6,725 nucleotides of DNA from NCBI GenBank assembly GCA_964417785.1, contig CAYQJO010000230.1, positions 1 to 6,725 on the forward strand, read 5' to 3'. Source of the stretch: DAOTUL01 sp034437435. GTDB lineage: Bacteria > Chloroflexota > Anaerolineae > Aggregatilineales > Phototrophicaceae. Of the stretch, positions 1-6,725 are shown one piece after another (positions within the stretch are counted from its first letter, which is position 1; each line of letters begins with the position of its first letter). A model generated the notes under the pieces. The model was not told the DNA's origin. It ran no database searches and saw nothing but the letters and a program-made list of their open reading frames with translations. A program made the translations under genes and the position numbers.

Positions 1-179
1 CCATCCATATCTGGCAGCATCAAGTCCAGTACGATCAAATCCGGGTGATAATTGTAGATGGCTTTCAATCCGGCGCGACCGTTGATCGCCTCAATCACAT
101 CGTAGTGATCTTCGGTTTCCAGCATACGTCGGGCCAGTCGTAGGTCTTCGGCGTTGTCTTCAATGACGACAATGACATT
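1..179 (-). other. Receiver domain 2 of the fusion protein, cut by the window edge
   Basis: From about residue 583, NVIVVIEDNAEDLRLARRML gives the first strand with acidic pair E589/D590. DLIVLDLMLPDMD gives the phosphoacceptor D634 (bases 26-24). The Ser/Thr and Lys switch residues would lie beyond base 1 and cannot be checked. A 29-residue linker separates it from receiver 1. It has a conventional sequence and differs clearly from receiver 1, so it is not a recent copy. Whether a further output domain follows is not visible. Confidence 0.9.
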
Positions 180-1925
180 CCTGGATGAATCCGCCGGTTG
201 TCTATCGTCGGCTTGCACACCGGACATCGTCACCGACTTGCGGTCAATCACACCGACCGGTGTATGCCCCAGCGTATCGACCACATGCTCTACTAACTGG
301 CGTGTCTCAAAACCGCCTTTAGTCCAGATCGAGGCCGAATACTTCTCCAGTATCTTGCGGTCCTGCACCGTCAGCGACTTGGCCGAGACAACGACCACCG
401 GAATGCGTGCCGTTTGCGGGTCCGTTTTCAGCCGCTCCAACAGGCTGATTCCATCCATCTCCGGCATGGTGAGGTCACACACCACCAGGTCGGGACTGCG
501 GTCATGGATCACCTTGATGGCCTCCACACCGTCACGGGCTTCATATACCCGGTAGCTCTTGTAGCTTTGCAGCAACCGCCGGATCAAGCGCCGGTCGTTG
601 GCATTGTCATCAACGACAACGATGGTTGTCACCTGTTCATCAAGATTCTTGAGCGCCGCACCCAGGCCCTCTTCACGAGGTGCGTTATCACCCACCACAG
701 CCTGTTCGGATACCTGCAAATCGAGGATGTACTTGTCGTACTGGTCGCCCAGGATATGGCTTTCCGCTGGCAATGTATGGCCGGAGACATTCACAACAAC
801 CTGCTCATCAGGCTGGATCACCCCGTCTTGCAGCATCTTTTCCAGACCGGCGAAAGCCACCGCAGTCGCCGGTTCTACCGAAATGCCAGCCCGTGACGCC
901 AGATGACGCATAGCACGGAATGTATCACCGTCCTCGACCGCGATCATGGCCCCGCCATTGCTGCGGCACGCCTCATTCAGGATAACATAACCATGCCCCG
1001 GATCGCCGGTTGCCAGCACATGGATCAGAGTCTTGGGCGTCACCGGGTCAGCCGTAGCTTTGCCTTCCGCAAATGCGGTCGCCATCGGCGCACAACCAGC
1101 GGCCTGCACCAATCCGAGTTTCGGCATTTTGTCGATGAGGCCCATGCGGTGCAGTTCTTCAAAGCCCTTCCAGACGCCAATCGGACCGATGCCACCGCTG
1201 ACCGCCTGAATATACCAGTCAGGCGCTTTCCAGCCACCGGGCATAGCAAGCTGTTCAGCAATCTCAAAGGCCAGCGTTTTCATGCTCTCTTTGGCGGGGA
1301 TGGTCTTGGCACCCTGGTCCATGACGACCCCCTTGCGGGCGGCAAATTCAGCGGCCACTTTCTTCGTCTCGTCATAGGTGCCGGAGACTTTGACCACCTG
1401 CGCCCCATAAAGTGCGGCCTCGCGCATTTTCTCCGGCGGGACCAGACTCGTCAAAAACAACCACAGTTTGATCCCGGCACGGGCGCAGTAAGCGGCGTAA
1501 GCCACCGCTGCATTGCCGGTGGATGCCAGAACACATTCCTTCACACCATTTTGCTTCATGGCCGTCACGGAGAGCGCGGCCTGCCGGTCCTTGAAGGAGT
1601 TGGTCGGCTGATTGCGCTCATCTTTGACGTAGATTGGTGTGTGCTTGTACAGACGTTCGTACTGGTACAACCGGGTGAGCGGTGTATACCCCTCACCCAT
1701 CGAAATCTCCGGATCAGGCTGTGCGATGGGCAGCAGTTCACCATAACGCCAGAGCGAACGCTGGCGATAAGCAAAGGGCGCGGACCACAGACCGGCTACC
1801 CGATTATAGTTGTAACGAGCATCCAGCCAGCGAGACCCGCACTTCTCACAGGCGACGGACGTGATGTCCGCCGCCATCTCATGCCCACATTCCAGACATA
1901 CGACTGAGGTGAGCGCACTTTCCAT
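1..1925 (-). CDS. Threonine-synthase-like PLP enzyme fused to two receiver domains (3' end cut by window)
   Basis: One open frame of 641 codons without a stop runs from the ATG at 1925 to the window edge. Residues 10-30 hold CxxC...CxxC (C10, C13, C26, C29), a zinc-ribbon-like N terminus as in many class II threonine synthases. Residues about 75-402 form a fold-type II PLP enzyme: MGEGYTPL (76-83), TNSFKDRQ with the presumed Schiff-base lysine K112, the STGN substrate loop (135-138), the glycine-rich phosphate loop SGGIGP (243-248), EPATA (351-355), and VSGH (380-383), where S381 would face the pyridine nitrogen. Threonine synthase makes threonine from O-phosphohomoserine. This copy departs from the usual C-terminal TGHGLK signature, so the substrate is uncertain. 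After a linker comes receiver 1 (about 433-553): D439/D440, phosphoacceptor D484 in CDLTMPEMDG, S514 and K536. Receiver 2 starts near 583 (E589/D590, D634 in LDLMLPDMD) and is cut at the edge. The start is supported because the next in-frame Met (17) would lose the first CxxC. The gene lies 4 bases after the kinase stop. PLP fold and receivers are certain; threonine synthase activity is only probable. Confidence 0.93.
   Translation of the reverse strand, partial: MESALTSVVCLECGHEMAADITSVACEKCGSRWLDARYNYNRVAGLWSAPFAYRQRSLWRYGELLPIAQPDPEISMGEGYTPLTRLYQYERLYKHTPIYVKDERNQPTNSFKDRQAALSVTAMKQNGVKECVLASTGNAAVAYAAYCARAGIKLWLFLTSLVPPEKMREAALYGAQVVKVSGTYDETKKVAAEFAARKGVVMDQGAKTIPAKESMKTLAFEIAEQLAMPGGWKAPDWYIQAVSGGIGPIGVWKGFEELHRMGLIDKMPKLGLVQAAGCAPMATAFAEGKATADPVTPKTLIHVLATGDPGHGYVILNEACRSNGGAMIAVEDGDTFRAMRHLASRAGISVEPATAVAFAGLEKMLQDGVIQPDEQVVVNVSGHTLPAESHILGDQYDKYILDLQVSEQAVVGDNAPREEGLGAALKNLDEQVTTIVVVDDNANDRRLIRRLLQSYKSYRVYEARDGVEAIKVIHDRSPDLVVCDLTMPEMDGISLLERLKTDPQTARIPVVVVSAKSLTVQDRKILEKYSASIWTKGGFETRQLVEHVVDTLGHTPVGVIDRKSVTMSGVQADDRQPADSSRNVIVVIEDNAEDLRLARRMLETEDHYDVIEAINGRAGLKAIYNYHPDLIVLDLMLPDMD
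267..629 (-). other. Receiver domain 1 of the fusion protein
   Basis: Residues about 433-553 begin with VTTIVVVDDNANDRR, the standard first strand and acidic pair (D439, D440). The phosphoacceptor is D484 (bases 476-474), the switch Ser is S514 (VVVVSAK) and the conserved Lys is K536. The Lys is followed by Gly-Gly (WTKGGF) in place of the usual Pro, and the segment before it (AKSLTVQDRKILEKYS) resembles receivers of hybrid kinases and standalone relay proteins, not of DNA-binding regulators. All phosphotransfer residues are present, so it should be competent for phosphorylation. Confidence 0.93.
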
Positions 1926-1929
1926 GATT

Positions 1930-4900
1930 TTATTCTACCTTTTCGGTCGTCAGCGGCAGCGTGAACCAGAAGGTCGAACCTTCATCCAGGATGCTTTCCA
2001 CCTGGATTTCACCGCCGTGCATCTGAACCAACTGTTGGGTGATCGTCAGCCCCAGGCCCGTGCCACCAGCCCGCCGCGTAGACGATCCATCCACCTGACT
2101 GAAGCGCTCGAAGATCACCTGGAGGCCCTCTTCCGACATACCGACGCCGCTGTCCTTGACGCTAATGAGCGCCATGTTGTCATCCGTCAGGTTCAGATGG
2201 ACGCGGACACTGCCTTCCTCGGTGAACTTCACCGCATTGCTGACCAGATTCCAGAGGATCTGACGCAGACGGATCGGATCAGCCTGGACATCAGGCACCG
2301 CCACCTCTTCAATCACTTCCAGGACCACCGGCTTATCCTTTACGAGAACCTGACCGTTGCGGACGATCTCGTTGACGAACTCGGTCAGATTGACCGGCTT
2401 GCATTCCAACTGCATCTCACCCGCCTCGATCTTCGCCAGATCGAGGATTTCGTTGATGATGGAGAGCAGGTGTTTACCGCTGTTGTGGATGGCGTCCACA
2501 TCTTCGATGGCATCTTCAGTCAGACTACCGTCCACACCGTCCAGCAGCACCTCGGAGTATCCGATGATGGAGTTCAGCGGGGTGCGCAATTCATGGCTCA
2601 TGTTGGCGAGGAACTGAGATTTCAGCCGGTCAACCTCGCGCAATTGCTCCGCAATCTCGCGCTCACGCTCAGCCTGGCGTTCTGCTTCCGCGTAGGAGCG
2701 GGCATTTTGCAATGCGATGGCGATCTGTGACGCCAGCACACCCTTGACCTGAATATCTTCCTGCGTGAAACGATCTGTGATGTTCGCCTGGACATCGAGA
2801 ACACCGATCAACATGTCACCGATGACCATAGGAACCGCCATCTCTGACTGGGTCTCCGCCAGAAGCGGATTGGACAGGAAATGCGGGTCCGAGGCGACAT
2901 CGTTCGCGATGATACCGGTCCGGCTGCGAGCGGCCTGTGCAACCAGACTGTGTTCGTGTTCAATGGAGATGGTGTGACCCTGGCGCAGCATCTTGCGGCC
3001 CGCTTCACCGGCACCGGCAGCCAGCACCAGATTGTTGGTTTTCTCGTCGATCAGATAGATATGGACATGGTACAGATCGAAACGTTCTTTGGTGAGGTCC
3101 ACCACCGATTGCAGCAGTTCGTGCGCACTCAGGATGGTGGTCGTAGCGGTACTCACATGTGCCACCGTTTCCAGGTCTTTCGCCCGTAGTTCACTTTCAC
3201 GCCGGGCCAGTTCAACCTGGAGGTAGGTGCGGCGTGTCGCCACTACCGATGAGACCGTCGGCATAATACTATCCACAATGTCCTTAAGTTCTGCGGCAAA
3301 GGTCTGCGGTGTGGCCCAGTTGAAAGCAATTACACCGTGCAGTTCATCACCCGCGAGCAGCGGGACAACGATAACGGCCTGCACATCCAGATCAACCAGG
3401 AAACTACGCATGTGGCCGGATGTACGCGGGTCTTGCGACACATCTTCGATATAGATGGGTTGATTGGGGCTATCGACCACCAGATCAAGCAACGGATAGT
3501 CTTTGCGCGTCAACGTGGACACCGGGAAGCTGCTCAGCGACATCACGTCACCATCGCGAGTCCGGCCTGCGACAATGTTCAGTCCTTGCGGTTCGCCATG
3601 GACATCGTTCACCACGTAAGTCAAAGCCGACAGGCTCACCCCATAACGCTCGGCAGTGGGTGCGACACTGTTGAGAATGTCCTGGTCGTCATCGGCCTGC
3701 GACAGCTTCGCGTTGATCTCCGCCAGCAGTTCCGCCCGACGCCGTGACCCTTCAACAAACGCCTCCGCTTCCTTACGTTCACGGATGTCGGTCATAATGG
3801 TCGCCACCGCGTTCGGATTGCCCTGGTCATCGTGGACGACGAAGACTGACAGGTCAACCGGGATGATCTGGCCCTGCGCTGTGTGGATGGCACTTTCACC
3901 ACGCCATATACCGTGTTCCAATGCTGCCGGGATGGCTTCGTTCTGCACCTGATCCAGATAGGGTCCGGAGTGCAGTTTGCTGATCGGTGAATTGACCAGT
4001 TGGTCCGGTGCAGTGTACCCGGCCATCACGACACCCGCCGGATTGACATAGATGATGTCGCCGTCCATGCTCGCCATACCAATGAAGTCACGCGAGTTCT
4101 GAACAATCGCGTTCTGGCGTTCCAGTTCCAGCGCGATTTCCTTCTGCGAGGTGACATCACGGGCGACAAAGTGGACCAAGCCGTTTTCCGTGTCTGCGGT
4201 CGAGTTCCAGGACAGCCATTTGTAGCTGCCATCCTTACACCGATAGCGATTTTCAAACGAGCGAGTGTCCGTATGGGCATGGCCGTTGCTGATCGCTGCC
4301 ACATCATCTGGATGGACAAACTCCGTGTAGGGTTGTGCCATCAGTTCCTTATGCGAGAAACCCAACGCCTTCTCCCAGGCAGGGTTCAGGCTGACGAAGT
4401 AACCGTCGAGGTTGGCTGACCCGATCATATCGATGGAGGTGTTGTAAACCCGCTCCACTTCCTGACGGGCGCGTTCAGCACGTTCAAAGGTCTGGGCGTT
4501 TTCAACCGCGACCGCTACCTGCAAGGCCAGCGTGGTTTTCACACGCACATCCTCGTCTGTGAAGCGGTCAGTGATGTCGGCCTGCACGTCCAGCACACCG
4601 ACCAGCGTATAACCCACAACCATCGGGATCGCCATCTCCGCCTTCGTTTCCGGCAGCAGCGGATTCGCCAGGAAGTCAGGCGCGGAGGTGACATCGTTCA
4701 CAATGACGCCTTTACGGGTACGGGCGGCACGGGCCACCAGACTGTCCTCACGCTCAATCGGGATGGAGCGACCTTCCTTCACCATGATGCGCCCGGCCTC
4801 ACCGGCACCGGCAGCCAGCACCAGATTGCGGCCTTCCTCATCCAGCAGGTAGATATGCGCGTGGTACAGGTCGAAACGCTCTTTGGTGAGATTACACACG

Positions 4901-6725
4901 TTGCGCAGCAGTTGAACCGTGTCCAGGTTGGCGCTGGCTTCCGCGCTCACCTGGGCCACTGTTTCGAGTTCGAGCGCACGCTTTTGCGTCTGCTCGAAGG
5001 AACGAGCATTCTGAAGCGAAACGGCGACCTGTTCGGCCAGCACCGTCTTGATGCGCACGTCCTCTTCATCAAAGTTATCCACGATGTCGGCCTGGGCTTC
5101 CAGCACACCAAGAACCTGCCCGGCAACGACCATGGGGATCGCAATCTGGGAGCGAGTCTCCGGCAGGAAGGGATTAAACGACAGCGCCACATCTTCCGAT
5201 ACCTTGTTATCGATGATACCGCGCCGTTCACGGGCGGCCCGTGTCACCGGCGTATCGTCATTCATCAGATTAAGTGAATAGCCCTTGCCGATATGCTGGC
5301 ATGGTGCACGCCCGGCACCAGCGATCAGGGACAGACGCTCGTGTGCCTCATCCATCACATAGATGTGCAGATGGTAAAGATCGAACGCATCCGCTGTGAT
5401 CTTGGCGACTTCGCGCAGGAGGCGGTTCGGGTTCAACACCGAACTGGCTCGCGCACTCACCTCAGAGACGATGGTTAGCTCTTCCGACTGGCGGCGCGAG
5501 CGTTCAAACGAGCGAGCGTTCTGGACCGCGACCGCTACCTGTGAGGCCAGTGTAGACTTGATGCGGACATCTTCATCCGTGAAGCGGTCCATGATGTTGG
5601 CCTGTACGTCCATCACACCAACCAGATTGTCACCGACGATCATCGGTGTCGCCATCTCCGCCTTCGTCTCTGGCAGCAGCGGGTTGGGCAGGAAGTTCTC
5701 ATCCTTTGTCACGTCGTTGACGATGATACCCTGACGTCTGCGGGCCGCGCTGGCGACCAGACTGTGTGGGTGATTCAGCGAGATCGACCGCCCCTCTTTC
5801 ACCATAATCCGTCCAGCATCGCCGGCACCGGCGGCCAGTACGAGGTTCTCACCCGCCTCATCCAACAGATAGATGTGGGCATGGTACAGATCGAAACGCT
5901 CTTTAGTGAGGTTAACCACATGCCGCAGCAGTTGTGCGGTGTCCAGGCTGGCGGTCGCTTCTGCACTCACCTCAGCCACTGTTGCCAACTCGGATGCACG
6001 TTTCTCCGCAGTCTGGCGAGCCGAGTGCGCTTCGGTGATGTCACGCGAGAAGCCCAAAACACCAGTAACTTTGCCGTTTTCATCGCGCAGTGGGACTTTC
6101 TGTGTATCCTGAATGTGGGTCGAGCCATCGGCGAATGTCACCACGTTGTGTTCATTGTGGATGATGTCGCCGCCCAACACGCGATTGTCGTCGTTGCGTA
6201 AGCCCTGGATGCCTTTCTGCGGATTACCGAAGACGATTTCCTCGGTGAACCCGATTTCCAGGTCATCCTTGCCGACCATATCCTCTGGTTTCAGGCCCAT
6301 CGCATCAGCAAAGCCCTTGTTCACCAGGGTATAGCGGTAACTGGCATCCTTGACGAAAATCCAGTCTGTCGTGGTGTCGATAACTTCGCGCAGGAAGCCC
6401 TGGCTGCGGATCGCTGCCTGGAAGGCGCGAGCGTTCTGGATGGCGGTCGCTACCTGAGAGGCCAGCACCGTCTTGATACGCACATCCTCGTCCGTGAAGC
6501 GGTCAATAACGTCAGCCTGCACGTCCAGCACGCCGACCAACATGTCGCCAACAACCATTGGCGTTGCCATCTCCGACTTCGTATTCGGCAGCAGCGGGTT
6601 GGGCAGGAAGTCCGGATTGGCGGTGACATCGTTCACGATGACACCCTTTCGGGTACGGGCGGCACTGGCGACCAGACTGTGCGGGTGATCCAGCGGGATC
6701 GAGCGGCCTTCGGCCACCATCTTGC
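1930..6725 (-). CDS. Multi-GAF/PAS soluble sensor histidine kinase (5' end cut by window)
   Basis: The frame is open to the right edge; at least 1,597 codons are visible. Residues are counted from the Met codon at 6720, which is internal: it matches the middle of the other GAF copies (GRIMVKEGRS) and the codon before it is an in-frame Lys. Approximate domain order: GAF-A, cut (1-98); PAS1 (107-230, ends FSRDIT); GAF-B (244-405); GAF-C (414-577); GAF-D (584-747); PAS2 (755-870, HPDD and ARDVT); PAS3 (870-985, ends MTDIRERKEAE); divergent GAF-E (1011-1166); GAF-F (1184-1344); a charged coiled coil (AEAERQAEREREIAEQLREV); HisKA with phosphoacceptor H1376 in MSHELRTPLN; HATPase_c with N-box N1495 (NLVSNAVKF), D1523 in DSGVG, the FERF box, and GGTGLGL near 1551-1557. 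All catalytic boxes look intact, so it should be an active kinase. No membrane segment or signal peptide is seen, which suggests a cytosolic sensor. The signal is unknown. No receiver is attached; two lie on the next protein, 4 bases downstream, making that protein the likely phosphorylation partner (inference). Confidence 0.96.
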   Translation of the reverse strand, partial: KMVAEGRSIPLDHPHSLVASAARTRKGVIVNDVTANPDFLPNPLLPNTKSEMATPMVVGDMLVGVLDVQADVIDRFTDEDVRIKTVLASQVATAIQNARAFQAAIRSQGFLREVIDTTTDWIFVKDASYRYTLVNKGFADAMGLKPEDMVGKDDLEIGFTEEIVFGNPQKGIQGLRNDDNRVLGGDIIHNEHNVVTFADGSTHIQDTQKVPLRDENGKVTGVLGFSRDITEAHSARQTAEKRASELATVAEVSAEATASLDTAQLLRHVVNLTKERFDLYHAHIYLLDEAGENLVLAAGAGDAGRIMVKEGRSISLNHPHSLVASAARRRQGIIVNDVTKDENFLPNPLLPETKAEMATPMIVGDNLVGVMDVQANIMDRFTDEDVRIKSTLASQVAVAVQNARSFERSRRQSEELTIVSEVSARASSVLNPNRLLREVAKITADAFDLYHLHIYVMDEAHERLSLIAGAGRAPCQHIGKGYSLNLMNDDTPVTRAARERRGIIDNKVSEDVALSFNPFLPETRSQIAIPMVVAGQVLGVLEAQADIVDNFDEEDVRIKTVLAEQVAVSLQNARSFEQTQKRALELETVAQVSAEASANLDTVQLLRNVCNLTKERFDLYHAHIYLLDEEGRNLVLAAGAGEAGRIMVKEGRSIPIEREDSLVARAARTRKGVIVNDVTSAPDFLANPLLPETKAEMAIPMVVGYTLVGVLDVQADITDRFTDEDVRVKTTLALQVAVAVENAQTFERAERARQEVERVYNTSIDMIGSANLDGYFVSLNPAWEKALGFSHKELMAQPYTEFVHPDDVAAISNGHAHTDTRSFENRYRCKDGSYKWLSWNSTADTENGLVHFVARDVTSQKEIALELERQNAIVQNSRDFIGMASMDGDIIYVNPAGVVMAGYTAPDQLVNSPISKLHSGPYLDQVQNEAIPAALEHGIWRGESAIHTAQGQIIPVDLSVFVVHDDQGNPNAVATIMTDIRERKEAEAFVEGSRRRAELLAEINAKLSQADDDQDILNSVAPTAERYGVSLSALTYVVNDVHGEPQGLNIVAGRTRDGDVMSLSSFPVSTLTRKDYPLLDLVVDSPNQPIYIEDVSQDPRTSGHMRSFLVDLDVQAVIVVPLLAGDELHGVIAFNWATPQTFAAELKDIVDSIMPTVSSVVATRRTYLQVELARRESELRAKDLETVAHVSTATTTILSAHELLQSVVDLTKERFDLYHVHIYLIDEKTNNLVLAAGAGEAGRKMLRQGHTISIEHEHSLVAQAARSRTGIIANDVASDPHFLSNPLLAETQSEMAVPMVIGDMLIGVLDVQANITDRFTQEDIQVKGVLASQIAIALQNARSYAEAERQAEREREIAEQLREVDRLKSQFLANMSHELRTPLNSIIGYSEVLLDGVDGSLTEDAIEDVDAIHNSGKHLLSIINEILDLAKIEAGEMQLECKPVNLTEFVNEIVRNGQVLVKDKPVVLEVIEEVAVPDVQADPIRLRQILWNLVSNAVKFTEEGSVRVHLNLTDDNMALISVKDSGVGMSEEGLQVIFERFSQVDGSSTRRAGGTGLGLTITQQLVQMHGGEIQVESILDEGSTFWFTLPLTTEKVE
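1935..1943 (-). promoter_or_regulatory. Possible ribosome binding site of the PLP-receiver gene, inside the kinase 3' end
   Basis: The mRNA-sense sequence AAAAGGTAG lies about 9-11 bases before the ATG at 1925, within the last codons of the kinase. The kinase stop TAA (1932-1930) is followed by only AATC before the next ATG. The match to AGGAGG is partial and the spacing somewhat long, so initiation may depend largely on ribosomes finishing the kinase (translational coupling). There is no room for a separate promoter or terminator between the genes, so they should share one transcript. Confidence 0.45.
4480..5990 (-). repeat. Three tandem GAF-coding repeat units (GAF-B, -C, -D) within the kinase gene
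   Basis: Three consecutive units of about 510 bases encode homologous GAF domains: roughly 5990-5505, 5480-4990 and 4970-4480. The stretch encoding the end of each GAF (such as RFTDEDVRIKS) recurs near 5564, 5056 and 4543, that is every 508-513 bases. Units B and D are much closer to each other than to C: the DNA for TKERFDLYHAH is nearly identical at about 5882 and 4862. Related copies occur outside the tandem at about 6725-6425 (GAF-A) and 3170-2690 (GAF-F). The pattern indicates internal duplication of one GAF module, with C diverging more. Confidence 0.8.

Noticed and set aside
630..720. A lost gene boundary or frameshift between the PLP enzyme and receiver 1
   Set aside because: The codons were read through from 1925 to base 3 and total exactly 641 without a stop or frame shift. 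The linker (about residues 403-432) reads as ordinary acidic or polar sequence with no start-site signal.
903..1907. A 334-codon open frame on the plus strand
   Set aside because: It lies entirely antisense to the PLP enzyme domain, whose motifs are unmistakable. Its translation shows no recognisable domain and is rich in His, Arg and Gln, as expected of an antisense shadow of a GC-rich gene.
1926..1929. A promoter or terminator between the two genes
   Set aside because: The gap is only 4 bases (AATC in the coding sense) with no hairpin, so the genes should be cotranscribed.
1861..2730. A 289-codon open frame on the plus strand spanning the gene junction
   Set aside because: It is antisense to the HisKA-HATPase_c region and the start of the fusion gene, has no family signature, and mirrors conserved kinase motifs on the other strand.
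6718..6720. The ATG at 6720 as the start of the kinase
   Set aside because: The codons before it remain in frame to the window edge, and by comparison with the other GAF copies this Met sits in the middle of a GAF domain. The gene starts outside the window.
2690..6725. GAF domains as bilin-binding photoreceptors
   Set aside because: The canonical chromophore cysteine followed by His is not seen. The only Cys residues, in GAF-C (APCQHIG) and GAF-D (RNVCNL), are not in the usual context.

Overview
The window holds two genes, both on the minus strand, 4 bases apart. Both run off the window. They read from right to left: a very large soluble sensor histidine kinase first (5' end missing at base 6725), then a fusion protein that joins a threonine-synthase-like, pyridoxal-phosphate (PLP) enzyme to two response-regulator receiver domains (3' end missing at base 1). 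Coding density is essentially complete; there is no non-coding stretch longer than 4 bases. No RNA genes, mobile elements, CRISPR arrays or terminators are visible.

Organism: a bacterium of moderately high GC. The GAF domains, with the recurring signatures DLYHAHIYLLDE, LAAGAGEAGR, NPLLPETKAEM and DRFTDEDVRIKT, are of the kind found in the many-GAF histidine kinases of Chloroflexota, especially Anaerolineae and relatives. That assignment is from memory of the family and not from a search.

Bases 6725-1930: the kinase. In order it shows a cut GAF, a PAS, three GAFs in tandem, two PAS, a divergent GAF, another GAF, a short coiled coil, then HisKA and HATPase_c. It has no membrane segment and no receiver domain of its own in the visible part. 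Bases 1925-1: one uninterrupted reading frame of 641 codons, with a four-cysteine zinc-ribbon-like N terminus, a fold-type II PLP enzyme domain with the Schiff-base lysine in place, a complete receiver domain, and a second receiver domain cut by the window edge just after its phosphoacceptor aspartate.

How they may work together (inference): the kinase has the catalytic parts but no visible receiver, and the next gene supplies two receivers attached to a metabolic enzyme instead of a DNA-binding or cyclic-di-GMP output. The simplest reading is a cytosolic two-component system in which the kinase phosphorylates receivers carried by an amino-acid enzyme. Either phosphorylation controls the enzyme, or the PLP domain acts as a metabolite sensor or scaffold for the receivers. 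This enzyme-receiver fusion is the most notable content of the window.
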